A DNA stretch of 57,905 nucleotides from CAMXAS01 sp964442435 (GCA_964442435.1 CAYTZG010000010.1:1-57905); one strand, 5' to 3'. Shown: positions 8,254-16,102, numbered from the stretch's first letter. The notes: generated by a model not told the origin, from the letters alone. A program made the numbers and translations.

Positions 8254-9228
8254 TCAATTCGATAAATCAAAAAATGAGTCCAAGGAAGCTCCAAGTTCAG
8301 ACATTTCCTGTACAAAATCATAACACAGTTTGTCCTTTTTTTGACTCATTTCATGGACTTTTTGAAAACAATAATCAGACACATTCAAATAGTCCCTATT
8401 TATTAACTCTTTTATAACTTCACCTTTGTAATAATCTTCCATATAATCTATCCCTTTATTGTCAAAATAATCAGAAATAGATTCAGGCACATCAAAATCA
8501 TCTTTATTAATATTCACCCCATCTTTCCGAATATCAGTCACTTCTATATACAAATTATAATCTCTCAAGAAATGTTCTACCGTTTGACTCGCAAAAAAAT
8601 CTTGATCCGAATAACTAACTTCCCAATAATCAACACGGGGGGCCGTCAGAGGATCTGTATCAAGACATTTTTTTCTAGAATAATATTGTTTTTCACTTAT
8701 TTTTGGCAAATAGCCATAAGTAAAACGAACTTGGTCAATACGTCCTTTCAGTGGTGTCAATTTAAATCCTAAATATACATCTTCTATTCTATTAATATAA
8801 GTATACCACTTTTTTTTGATTTGAACTAGTTCTATTTTAACATAATTGTTCAAGGAATTTTCTTCTAAATATTTTTCCCAATATGCAATCACAGAATCCA
8901 CCTTCGGAATGTAAAAACTATTTTCCTTTTCCCATTCACTCTCCCATTCTTCGGTTAAAGGCTTCCAATAAGCTTCATCATTTAAAAATGAAACATAATT
9001 GAATAAGCGACGATAAGTAAGGTCTTTATAAGTTGCTTTTTGTACATCACTCATCAACTCAGCAACAACTCTAATTCCCTCATAGAAAGGAGTAAACGAT
9101 GTATCACTTTTAATAGCTTTAGCCAACTCATCTGGCGTTAGTTTCTCGTAAATAGGCTTATTAGGTACAGGATTGCAACTGCTTATCAAAAAAGGTACAA
9201 TCAATAAAAGCAGCCACATTTTTTTCAT
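8254..9228 (-). CDS. Orphan lipoprotein, about 324 aa
   Basis: Not recognised. The N-terminus from the chosen start, MKKMWLLLLIVPFLISSCN, is a lipoprotein signal with lipobox LISSC, lipidated Cys at residue 18. ATGs at 9249 and 9273 are in frame but would put charged and polar residues before a compact signal, so 9228 is preferred. The mature part is hydrophilic, rich in Lys, Asp, Glu and Tyr, without repeats or membrane segments. Base composition is strikingly AT-rich compared with the transporter after it, indicating a different origin. A possible -7 box lies at 9328. The N-terminal signal argues for an envelope location; nothing in the sequence gives a function. Confidence 0.72.
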   Translation of the reverse strand: MKKMWLLLLIVPFLISSCNPVPNKPIYEKLTPDELAKAIKSDTSFTPFYEGIRVVAELMSDVQKATYKDLTYRRLFNYVSFLNDEAYWKPLTEEWESEWEKENSFYIPKVDSVIAYWEKYLEENSLNNYVKIELVQIKKKWYTYINRIEDVYLGFKLTPLKGRIDQVRFTYGYLPKISEKQYYSRKKCLDTDPLTAPRVDYWEVSYSDQDFFASQTVEHFLRDYNLYIEVTDIRKDGVNINKDDFDVPESISDYFDNKGIDYMEDYYKGEVIKELINRDYLNVSDYCFQKVHEMSQKKDKLCYDFVQEMSELGASLDSFFDLSN

Positions 9229-9327
9229 AATAAAATTCTTTGTTTTCATATTTATAAACTTTATATTATTCATACTACAAAATCCAAAGAGGAGTAAAGT
9301 TCATCTATTATATTGTAATTAATCGTA

Positions 9328-9335
9328 CAAAAATA
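9328..9335 (-). promoter_or_regulatory. Possible -7 box (TATTTTTG) for the lipoprotein gene
   Basis: CAAAAATA on the plus strand reads TATTTTTG on the minus strand, matching TAnnTTTG, about 100 bp before the chosen start. No spaced TTG was found, and the area is A/T-rich, so chance is possible. Confidence 0.3.
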
Positions 9336-9417
9336 ACAAAATTTCCAAAACTCTCACTTAAATACAATGAGACCTCCCCTTACACAAATCTCGCAATCTA
9401 TTGCATCGTCCCCCCCC

Positions 9418-9460
9418 CATCCGTGCCGCGCGGACGGTGTTCAACGAGGCGTGGCGGAAG
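9418..9460. repeat. Dispersed repeat, left copy (43 bp core)
   Basis: Agrees with 10827-10869 at 37 of 43 bases in the same orientation. In both places it is followed, after a variable middle, by a segment containing CTTTTTGCAAGTTCG. The two copies bracket the Panacea/RelE-like gene pair. The interval 9229-9673 otherwise holds no gene. Confidence 0.75.
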
Positions 9461-9494
9461 GAAAATTCTATTCGCCTCATTTTCAATATTCGTG

Positions 9495-9580
9495 CAACTT
9501 TTTGCAACCTTTTCAGACCTGATTTTACAACTTTTTGCAACCTTTTTACACCAGAATTTACATCTTTTTGCAAGTTCGGC
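9495..9580. repeat. 33-bp tandem repeat, about 2.6 units
   Basis: Units start at 9495, 9528 and 9561 with CAACTTTTTGCAACCTTTT, the third being shorter and diverged (CATCTTTTTGCAAGTTCG). The minus-strand translation has an 11-residue period (KRLQKV recurring), but the frame has no support as a gene. It lies 70-150 bp upstream of the antitoxin promoter. Confidence 0.8.
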
Positions 9581-9646
9581 ATCCGAAAACCCGCTTCATT
9601 AAGTAAGAAAACAGCACAATCATATGTTTTATTTCAAAACATTTCT

Positions 9647-9654
9647 TATCTTTG
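9647..9654 (+). promoter_or_regulatory. -7 box (TATCTTTG) for the Panacea/RelE-like operon
   Basis: Matches TAnnTTTG. The start codon at 9674 is 20 bp downstream, so the leader would be only about 12-15 nt. The -33 element is weak. Confidence 0.6.
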
Positions 9655-9673
9655 CGATATCAAATTGAACCAG

Positions 9674-10471
9674 ATGAGCACCGTTTTGGACAACAAAGAA
9701 ATAGGAAAAAGAATCGCGTATTTTCGTAATAGAAGCAAGGTTTCGCAAGAAAAATTGGCTTCTGAAATCGGCATTTCACGCCCCTCGTTGACGCAAATCG
9801 AACTGGGGAAAAGGAACGCCAGCGCGATAGAACTTATGAAATTTTCCAATGCCTTGAATTTCTCGCTGGATGAGATTATGTCGGCGGATTTCAAGTACGA
9901 TGCGCCCAACTCTACGGAAAAGCAGGAAGACGCCGCACCTGCCCTCCGCGAGTCGAAACCGCGTTTGAATAAGGAGAAATTGACCAATCTGATATTATAT
10001 ATTTTGGAACGCTGTGCCGGGAAGCCCAATATCGGTGAAACGGTACTGTATAAGTTGCTTTATTTCTGCGACTTCAATTACTACGAAATTTATGAGGAGC
10101 ACCTTTCCGGAGCAACATATAGAAAACTGCCCAATGGCCCCGTACCGAGGGAGGTTTCCGAGATTCTAAGCGGAATGGAGACCTCCGGACAACTTAAATC
10201 CTTTACAGTGGATTATTTCGGCTACACCCAAAAACGGTATATGCCTTTGGTTAGCGCAAACAAGAAACTGTTCAACGGCGCGGAATTGGAAGTAATTGAT
10301 AATGTTATTGATAAATTGAGCGGAATGTCTGCGACGGATATAAGCGAATATTCGCATGGAGACATGCCGTGGAAAGCTTCCAAAGATCGTCAGGTAATCG
10401 ATTACGAATTGGTGTTTTACAGGGATGCTCCTTACTCGGCGAGGACCTATAACGGGGAGGACGATGATTAG
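9674..10471 (+). CDS. Xre-type HTH plus Panacea (DUF4065) antitoxin, 265 aa
   Basis: Residues about 8-65 form an Xre/Cro helix-turn-helix (IGKRIAYFRNRSKVSQEKLA, then SRPSLTQIELGKRNAS). Residues about 100-235 match the Panacea domain, formerly DUF4065 (LLYFCDFNYYEIYEEHLSGA, then GPVPREVSEIL and a HGDMPW motif). Panacea proteins are known as versatile antitoxins, paired with unrelated toxin families, and the HTH part is expected to repress the operon. The start at 9674 follows the promoter and begins the HTH homology; the frame is open further upstream through the repeat region but that part is not protein-like. The stop overlaps the next start by 8 bp (ATGATTAG), indicating translational coupling to the RelE-like gene. 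Confidence 0.88.
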   Translation: MSTVLDNKEIGKRIAYFRNRSKVSQEKLASEIGISRPSLTQIELGKRNASAIELMKFSNALNFSLDEIMSADFKYDAPNSTEKQEDAAPALRESKPRLNKEKLTNLILYILERCAGKPNIGETVLYKLLYFCDFNYYEIYEEHLSGATYRKLPNGPVPREVSEILSGMETSGQLKSFTVDYFGYTQKRYMPLVSANKKLFNGAELEVIDNVIDKLSGMSATDISEYSHGDMPWKASKDRQVIDYELVFYRDAPYSARTYNGEDDD

Positions 10472-10811
10472 TATCGGGACATTGGACGAGTTCGACAAGG
10501 ATTTAAAACGCTTGTCGAAGAAATACCGCACGCTTGAGAGGGACATCGAAGTGCTTGGTATGGTTTTGAAAACCAATCCCGACGCCAATCCGACTTTCAG
10601 TTTCAGAATAGAGGGCCTGGGCATAGAAACCTGCGTTATTAAGGTAAAGAAGATAGCCAGCCAATCGTTTAAAGGCAAGGGCGTACAAAGTGGCTTCCGC
10701 TTGGTTTATGCGTATTTCGAGCAAGAGGATAGAATCGTTTATATCGAACTCCATCACAAGAGTGAGAAAGCGATGGAGGACAGGGCGCGTATCAAACGGA
10801 ATTTCAAGTAG
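10464..10811 (+). CDS. RelE/ParE-superfamily toxin-like protein, 115 aa
   Basis: Small basic protein with the RelE/ParE fold signature: an N-terminal helix FDKDLKRLSKKYRTLERDI, a central strand region with FRIEGLGIETCVIKVK, then SGFRLVYAYFEQEDRIVYIE and a C-terminal basic helix. RelE-type toxins cleave ribosome-bound mRNA and ParE-type toxins poison gyrase; the subtype cannot be told from this sequence. It is translationally coupled to the upstream Xre-Panacea antitoxin (8-bp overlap). The start at 10464 is preferred over an in-frame upstream one because it gives the tight coupling. Confidence 0.8.
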   Translation: MISIGTLDEFDKDLKRLSKKYRTLERDIEVLGMVLKTNPDANPTFSFRIEGLGIETCVIKVKKIASQSFKGKGVQSGFRLVYAYFEQEDRIVYIELHHKSEKAMEDRARIKRNFK

Positions 10812-10826
10812 GTAATTTTTCCCCAT

Positions 10827-10869
10827 CATCCGTACCGCACGGCCAGCGTTCAACAAGGCGTGGCGGAAG
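10827..10869. repeat. Dispersed repeat, right copy (43 bp core)
   Basis: Direct repeat of 9418-9460 with six mismatches. It begins 15 bp after the toxin-like gene stop. Confidence 0.75.
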
Positions 10870-10874
10870 AAGCA

Positions 10875-10967
10875 ACTTTTAACTTGAACCGAGTGCAGAG
10901 GCGATGCTTGCATTGACTATGCCGAGGCGGGTTAAAAGTGCGCGTAAGCGAACTTTTTGCAAGTTCG
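10875..10967. repeat. Inverted-repeat segment of the dispersed element
   Basis: ACTTTTAAC at 10875-10883 and GTTAAAAGT at 10931-10939 are a perfect 9-bp inverted repeat. Just downstream CGAACTT (10949-10955) and AAGTTCG (10961-10967) form a 7-bp hairpin with loop TTTGC. No coding frame is supported here. Confidence 0.65.
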
Positions 10968-11053
10968 TCCGTCCGGAAGCATATCAAAAACGGACTTCAC
11001 GAAAATTTTTTTGCAAAAATCTTCCAAAAAATTTTGCCGTTTAACGCATTATA

Positions 11054-11061
11054 TATATTTG
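11054..11061 (+). promoter_or_regulatory. -7 box (TATATTTG) for the small exported protein gene
   Basis: Matches TAnnTTTG, with a TTG 17 bp upstream. The start codon is 45 bp downstream. Confidence 0.55.
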
Positions 11062-11106
11062 CAGGCTTTTTGCATTGTATTATACTAACCTTAAAACATA
11101 AACACT

Positions 11107-11916
11107 ATGAAATTCAAAGCATTATTACTGTGCGTGGCCTTATTGTCCACCACAAGCGCCTTTGCGCAATCCGAGAAACTGACCAACCAATCCGTTGTCG
11201 ATATGATTGAGGCGGGATTTCCGGAAGGCCTGATCGTGACCAAAATCCAAACTTCAGAAACGGATTTCGACATCAGCATGGAAGCGTTGAAAGCCTTAAA
11301 TGCTAAAGGCGTTTCGGAAAACGTTATGGTGGCCATCATGAATGCCGCGCAGAAAAAATCCAAAGACGAAGCCAAAGAGCCTCAGGCCGGCATCTATTAC
11401 CAAGTCAACGACGGAGAAAAAAAGAAGATATTGCCTACGGTGTTTTCCGGCACGAAAACCAACACATTAGGCTCCGCCCTTTCTTACGGCATCGCAAGTG
11501 CAAAGGTGAAAGCGCTGTTGAACAACGCGCACTCGCCCAATATCATCAAGGTGGGCGATGATATCGCTTTCATCTTTTACTTCGTTCCGCAAGACGACCA
11601 ATCCTTCAAAATGGGGGCTTCGAATTGGTGGTTCCGTTCCGCGACATCGCCCAATGAATTTGTCTTGGTTAAATTGGATGTCAAAAAGGGACAACGGGAA
11701 TTGTCAACCGGGAAAGTCAACGTCTATGCCGGCGCCACCTCAAGCGTCGATGCCAAGGCCATCATTGCCGTTAACATTGAAGCCGTCAATGACCATACGT
11801 TTAAGGTAACACCGGTTGAGCCGCTTGCCAAAGGCGAATATTGCTTTTTTTACCAAGGCATGATTCCGAGCGGCAATACCAACCAATCCGTTTTTGACTT
11901 TTCCATTCAGGAATAG
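11107..11916 (+). CDS. Exported protein of unknown function, 269 aa
   Basis: Signal peptide MKFKALLLCVALLSTTSAFAQ with cleavage expected after AFA. Residues about 25-80 form a compact helical segment (SVVDMIEAGFPEGLIVTKIQ, then ALKALNAKGVSENVMVAIM) of a type seen at the start of many Bacteroidota exported proteins of unknown function. The remaining part is predicted beta-rich. No enzyme motif or sorting domain is present, so a periplasmic location is likely. Single gene with its own promoter and a strong terminator. Confidence 0.8.
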   Translation: MKFKALLLCVALLSTTSAFAQSEKLTNQSVVDMIEAGFPEGLIVTKIQTSETDFDISMEALKALNAKGVSENVMVAIMNAAQKKSKDEAKEPQAGIYYQVNDGEKKKILPTVFSGTKTNTLGSALSYGIASAKVKALLNNAHSPNIIKVGDDIAFIFYFVPQDDQSFKMGASNWWFRSATSPNEFVLVKLDVKKGQRELSTGKVNVYAGATSSVDAKAIIAVNIEAVNDHTFKVTPVEPLAKGEYCFFYQGMIPSGNTNQSVFDFSIQE

Positions 11917-11932
11917 CAGAACCCAACTAGAG

Positions 11933-11971
11933 GATACCCTGGCCATATATGTACGGCCAGGGTATCTTTTT
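11933..11971. terminator. Strong bidirectional terminator
   Basis: Perfect 12-bp stem GATACCCTGGCC/GGCCAGGGTATC with a 10-nt loop, followed by TTTTT on the plus strand. It separates converging transcription units. Confidence 0.9.
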
Positions 11972-12545
11972 ATACCGTCTTGATGACTTTGGCGGGGACG
12001 CCGGCCACGATAGCGCGCGGGGGCACGTCCTTGGTCACGACCGCGCCGGCGGCCACAATGGCGCCGTCACCCACCGTCACGCCCGGCAGCAGCGTCACGT
12101 TGGCGCCCAGCCACACCCGGTTGCCGATGCGCACCGGCGCGGGCACCATATCGCCGCGGTGCGCCGGATCCATCGCGTGGTTCAGCGTCGCTATCACGGC
12201 GTTCTGCCCGATGAGCACATCATCGCCTATCGTAATGCCGCCCTGGTCTTGAAACTTGCAGCCGGCGTTGATGAACACCCGCTTCCCTATGCGGAGGTTC
12301 TTGCCGCAGTCGATGTTGAACGGCGGAAACATCGCGAAGGAGCCGTCCACCTGCCTGCCCGTCAGCTCCGACATCAGCGCCACGATTTCGGCGGGGGTAT
12401 GATAGCTGTTGTTCAGCGTCATCGTAAGCCGGATGGCCTCTTGGCTGAGCTCGTGCATCTTTTGGTGAACGGGCGAGCCGGCGGGAATCAAGGCCCCCGA
12501 ATTCATGATTTCGATAAATTCCTCGGTCGTCATAGTATATACCAT
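11970..12545 (-). CDS. Sugar O-acetyltransferase, hexapeptide-repeat family, 191 aa
   Basis: Left-handed beta-helix acyltransferase of the maltose/galactoside acetyltransferase group, which moves acetyl from acetyl-CoA to a sugar hydroxyl in the cytoplasm. The N-terminal helical region is followed by hexapeptide repeats including IGDDVLIGQNAVIATLNHA, where the His of LNHA is the family catalytic base, then IGNRVWLGANVTLLPGVTVG. Length is normal. It starts 2 bp after the stop of the DUF4301 gene, so the two are co-transcribed. Sugar substrate unknown. Confidence 0.9.
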   Translation of the reverse strand: MVYTMTTEEFIEIMNSGALIPAGSPVHQKMHELSQEAIRLTMTLNNSYHTPAEIVALMSELTGRQVDGSFAMFPPFNIDCGKNLRIGKRVFINAGCKFQDQGGITIGDDVLIGQNAVIATLNHAMDPAHRGDMVPAPVRIGNRVWLGANVTLLPGVTVGDGAIVAAGAVVTKDVPPRAIVAGVPAKVIKTV

Positions 12546-12547
12546 AT

Positions 12548-14161
12548 TTACCGCCGGTGGCCGTCCCGCAACAGGTCGTTGACGGTTTTGACGGGCGTAA
12601 ACACCTGTATCGGTTCTTCGACGAAAAGCGTAATCCAGTCAGCCATCGCGCCGTTCCAAAGGCCCGGCAGCTCCATGGCCTTGATGTCGGTGCCCTTGAC
12701 CGACTTATGCGCGATAAAGGCCGTCATCGGGTCAACGAAATCCCGCAGGTCGAATTTGCGGCCCGTGTAGTCGCGCACGCTGCATACCAAATCGACGGGG
12801 TTGAAGTGCGTGGAGGCGCGGAAGATGGCCTCCTGCTCGGCATTCTCGTGGTCGATTTGCGACGACTCCACGATTTGCAGGCTCTCCATCGGCCACAGCC
12901 GCAAGCCGCCGAAAGGCGCCTCGTCGGGCTCTTCGGGGGCCTCGAACGTGCGCACGCGCGACACCCAGAACGGGCCGCCGCCGGGTTCGCCCTCGTTGCG
13001 CACCATGCCGCACACGCGCATGGGCCGGTTCAGCACCGCCTGCAGATACCGCGCGCGCAGGGCCAACGGCCAGGTCAGCACTTCATCGTCCAACCGGATT
13101 TGCAACTCCTCCCGCGCGAAGCCGAGCCACTCCCGCCACGGCCAATCTTCAGACGGCTGCCCCGAAGCCAGCTGCCGCAGAATGGCGAACGTCCCCTCGC
13201 GTTTTTCCAACAGCAGCCCCGCTAAGGCCTCCTTGTACGTCAGCGTCTCGGTGCGCTTGGTGTCGATGCTGATGTTGTCGATGTTCTTGATAAACACCAT
13301 GTCGGCGTCAAGGTCGTTCAGGTTCTCAATCAACGCGCCGTGGCCGCCCGGACGGAACACGATGCGCCCCTGCCCGTCGCGGTATATATCATTGTCGGCC
13401 GTCACGGCCACCGTGTCGGTCGAAGGTTTCTGCACCGAATAGGCCACGTGATAGCGCAGGCCGTATTTCTTCTCGTATTTAGGCTGCACCGCCGCCACCT
13501 GCTTCAAGAACAAGTCCTTGTGCTCTTCGGAAATCGTAAAGTGCAGGAAGCATTCCCCGTTGCCGGCCGCGTACTGCGCCCCCTCGGCAAAATGCTCCTC
13601 CATGGCCGTGACGGAGCCGTCGGCATAGGCGTGGAACAGCAACAGCGCCTTGGGCAGCCGGCCATAGCCCATGCCCGTTTCAAGCAGGGTCTCCAACACG
13701 GGCAGGTAGTTGCGTTCGCGCACGGCCGTGTCGAGGTCGAGCCCCGTCTTGGCCTGCAGGCTCGCCTTGAGTTCGGCGTAGAACGGAAACTGCGGCAGAT
13801 GGTCGAAAAACGTCTGCGCGGCCTTGTCCAAAGGCGCGTCCGCGGCCGTGCCCTGTTCCTTGAGTTGGTTATACAGCGCGTACAGGTCTTTGAACATACG
13901 CGTGGCCGCGCCCGAAGCCGGCACGAACTTCACGATACGGGCGTTGTCCCTTTTCCGGTAAGCCTGATAAGCCGTCCGCAAGGCCTCCACCCGCGCGGGC
14001 GTCAGCGTCAGAATGCCGTTGCCCACCGTGGCGCAGGCCGTCAGGTCCGCCGCCGGAAACCCCTCCTCAAACTGCATCAACTGTGTCTTGAATACATCCA
14101 GCGAAATCCCCTTCGCCTTCAACTGTTCCAAATCCTTGCCCGAAAGTTTGTTCTTTTCCAT
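12548..14161 (-). CDS. DUF4301 family protein, 537 aa, nucleotidyltransferase-like motifs
   Basis: Matches the Bacteroidota family DUF4301, whose role is not established. The start at 14161 begins MEKNKLSGKDLEQL; an in-frame ATG at 14215 adds residues without family character. Motifs suggest a GT-A-type nucleotidyltransferase: FVPASGAATRMFKDL near residues 80-94 resembles the nucleotide-binding loop of sugar nucleotidyltransferases, and FRPGGHGAL followed by FIKNIDNI resembles the GHG and NxDN segments of UDP-sugar pyrophosphorylases. That reading is inference. It is first in a two-gene unit with a sugar acetyltransferase 2 bp downstream, which fits a role in sugar-nucleotide metabolism. Confidence 0.85.
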   Translation of the reverse strand: MEKNKLSGKDLEQLKAKGISLDVFKTQLMQFEEGFPAADLTACATVGNGILTLTPARVEALRTAYQAYRKRDNARIVKFVPASGAATRMFKDLYALYNQLKEQGTAADAPLDKAAQTFFDHLPQFPFYAELKASLQAKTGLDLDTAVRERNYLPVLETLLETGMGYGRLPKALLLFHAYADGSVTAMEEHFAEGAQYAAGNGECFLHFTISEEHKDLFLKQVAAVQPKYEKKYGLRYHVAYSVQKPSTDTVAVTADNDIYRDGQGRIVFRPGGHGALIENLNDLDADMVFIKNIDNISIDTKRTETLTYKEALAGLLLEKREGTFAILRQLASGQPSEDWPWREWLGFAREELQIRLDDEVLTWPLALRARYLQAVLNRPMRVCGMVRNEGEPGGGPFWVSRVRTFEAPEEPDEAPFGGLRLWPMESLQIVESSQIDHENAEQEAIFRASTHFNPVDLVCSVRDYTGRKFDLRDFVDPMTAFIAHKSVKGTDIKAMELPGLWNGAMADWITLFVEEPIQVFTPVKTVNDLLRDGHRR

Positions 14162-14221
14162 AACGCTTGTATTTTTTTCTTTTGTGTGAACGCGGCCACC
14201 GCGCGCGTCCGCCATTATTGA

Positions 14222-14255
14222 AAACCCCGTCCCAACCGGAGTCGGAACGGGGTTT
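14222..14255 (-). terminator. Terminator of the acyl-CoA dehydrogenase/Etf operon
   Basis: AAACCCCGT (14222-14230) pairs with ACGGGGTTT (14247-14255). On the minus strand the stem runs into TTTTC, 24 bp after the etfA stop. Confidence 0.65.
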
Positions 14256-14278
14256 CCCTTGCTTCCGACTTTAAGCCG

Positions 14279-15274
14279 TTATTTCTTCAAAGCCGCCGTC
14301 AGCGCCGGCACGATTTTGTGCAGGTCGCCCACGATGCCCATATCGGCCACCTCAAAAATCGGCGCGAACTTGTCTTTGTTGACGGCGATAATCAGGTCGG
14401 CGCCTTCCATACCGGCCAAGTGCTGAATGGCGCCGGAAATCCCCAAGGCGAAATACAGGTCGGGACGGACGGTCTTGCCCGTCTGACCCACCTGACGCGC
14501 GTGTTCCGTTACGCCGGCATCCACCATCGCACGCGAGGAGGACACCTCGCCGCCCAGCACCTTCGCCAAGGCTTCAAGCTTCTTGAAGCCCTCGGCCGAA
14601 CCCACGCCGCGGCCACCGGACACCAACACCTTGGCCGCCGTAATGTCCACGAGGTTCTTCTGTTCCTTGACCACCTTCTCCACCTTTACGCGGAACTTGC
14701 TGCGGTCGAAGTTTACCTTGAATTCCTCCACCGTACCCTTGCGGGCCGCGTCGGCTTTCTTGGCCATCATGACGCCGGGGCGTACCGTGGACATCTGCGG
14801 ACGGTGGTCGGTGCACATAATCGTGGCCAACAGGTTGCCGCCGAAAGCGGGACGGGTCATCATCAGGTGACGCGTCTCGGCTTCTATATCCAGCTCCGTG
14901 CAGTCGGCCGTCAAGCCCGTCTGCATACGCGCCGCCAGACGCGGCCCCAAGTCGCGGCCTATCGTCGTGGCGCCCAACAGCAGGATCCCCGGCTTCTTGG
15001 CGTCCACCACGGCCTTGATGGCCTGCGCATAGGGTTCAGTCGTATATACATCCAGCGACGGGTCGTCCACCAAAAGCACCTCGTCCGCACCGTGCGCAAT
15101 GAGCGTGGCGGCCAAATCCTTGATGCCCGAACCGAGCACCATGGCGCACACCTTTTCGTTCAAAGCGTCGGCCAAATCGCGGGCCTTGCCCAGCAATTCG
15201 AGGGCCACATTCTGTATCTTGCCTTCGCGTTGTTCGGCAAACACATATACGTTCTTATAATCGGCAATATTCAT
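14279..15274 (-). CDS. etfA: Electron transfer flavoprotein alpha subunit, 331 aa
   Basis: Alpha subunit of the soluble EtfAB heterodimer that carries electrons between acyl-CoA dehydrogenases and other redox partners. The N-terminal half is a nucleotide-binding-like domain; the C-terminal FAD domain shows LVSGGRGVGS, SSSRAMVDAG, RQVGQTGKTVRPDLYFALG and ISGAIQHLAGM, all diagnostic. Length is normal. Last gene of the acd-etfB-etfA unit, 12 bp after etfB. Whether this pair bifurcates electrons cannot be decided by eye. Confidence 0.97.
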   Translation of the reverse strand: MNIADYKNVYVFAEQREGKIQNVALELLGKARDLADALNEKVCAMVLGSGIKDLAATLIAHGADEVLLVDDPSLDVYTTEPYAQAIKAVVDAKKPGILLLGATTIGRDLGPRLAARMQTGLTADCTELDIEAETRHLMMTRPAFGGNLLATIMCTDHRPQMSTVRPGVMMAKKADAARKGTVEEFKVNFDRSKFRVKVEKVVKEQKNLVDITAAKVLVSGGRGVGSAEGFKKLEALAKVLGGEVSSSRAMVDAGVTEHARQVGQTGKTVRPDLYFALGISGAIQHLAGMEGADLIIAVNKDKFAPIFEVADMGIVGDLHKIVPALTAALKK

Positions 15275-15286
15275 CGTGCGTCCTCC

Positions 15287-16069
15287 TTAAATGATGTATT
15301 TTTCTTTCAGTTTATTGATAATGAGTTCGACGGCCTCTTTCTCATCCACCTCGAACACCTTGCCGGCGGCCTTGGCGCCCTTGGTGAACGACTTTTTCAC
15401 CTTGGTCGGCGAGCCGCTCAAACCGAGTTCGGAAGGATCGACCTTGATTTTGTCGGCCGTCCACACTTCCACTTCCTTGCCGTAAGCGTCGCAGATGCCG
15501 CCCACCGTCATGTAGCGCGCCTTGTTGGCCGAGGCCAGCACCGTAAGCAGACAGGGCGTGTCCACCTTGCAAATCTGATAGCCCTCTTCGGTCTGCTTGC
15601 GCACGGTCAGCGTCTTTTTGCCGTCGTATTCCAAGCCTTCCACGTAGCTGATCTGCGGCAGGTCGAGCCATTCGGCTATTTCCGGGCCTACCTGCGCCGT
15701 GTCGCCGTCGATGGCCTGACGGCCCGCGATAATGAGGTCGTATTCCAATTCGCGCAACGCGCCGGCCAACGCCTTGGACGTGGCCAACGTATCGGCGCCC
15801 GCAAACTTGCGGTCGGTAAGCAGAATGGCGCGGTCGGCCCCCATCGCCATGGCCTCGCGCAAGATGTCGTCGGCTTGGGGCGGGCCCATCGTGATGACCG
15901 TCACCTCGGCGCCGTACTGGTCTTTAAGCTGCAGCGCGTATTCCAAACCGCCCTTGTCGTCCGGGTTCATGATGCTGGGCACGCCGTCTCTTATCAGCGT
16001 TCCCGTTACCGGATCCAATTTGATTTCGGTGGTATCCGGCACCTGTTTGATGCAAACTATAATTTTCAT
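15287..16069 (-). CDS. etfB: Electron transfer flavoprotein beta subunit, 260 aa
   Basis: Beta subunit of EtfAB. Diagnostic segments are MKIIVCIKQVPDTTEIKLD at the start, GGLEYALQLKD, DIIAGRQAIDGDTAQVGPEIA-type sequence in the middle and a C-terminal anchoring extension. It lies 33 bp after the acyl-CoA dehydrogenase gene and 12 bp before etfA, so all three are one transcript. The tight linkage to the dehydrogenase makes that enzyme its probable electron partner. Confidence 0.97.
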   Translation of the reverse strand: MKIIVCIKQVPDTTEIKLDPVTGTLIRDGVPSIMNPDDKGGLEYALQLKDQYGAEVTVITMGPPQADDILREAMAMGADRAILLTDRKFAGADTLATSKALAGALRELEYDLIIAGRQAIDGDTAQVGPEIAEWLDLPQISYVEGLEYDGKKTLTVRKQTEEGYQICKVDTPCLLTVLASANKARYMTVGGICDAYGKEVEVWTADKIKVDPSELGLSGSPTKVKKSFTKGAKAAGKVFEVDEKEAVELIINKLKEKYII

Positions 16070-16102
16070 AATTTCCGTTTCTCGTTTTGATTTCCTATCC
16101 CC

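Noticed and set aside
9495..9580. Possible CRISPR array
   Set aside because: The 33-bp units are adjacent with no unique spacers, there are fewer than three full units and no cas genes.
9358..9582. Minus-strand small protein with KRLQKV repeats
   Set aside because: The period comes from the 33-bp DNA repeat; no start context, and the frame runs into the dispersed repeat.
14318..16090. Plus-strand open frame of 590 codons opposite etfA and etfB
   Set aside because: Antisense shadow of two clear Etf genes; composition is His/Arg-rich and crosses the gene boundary.
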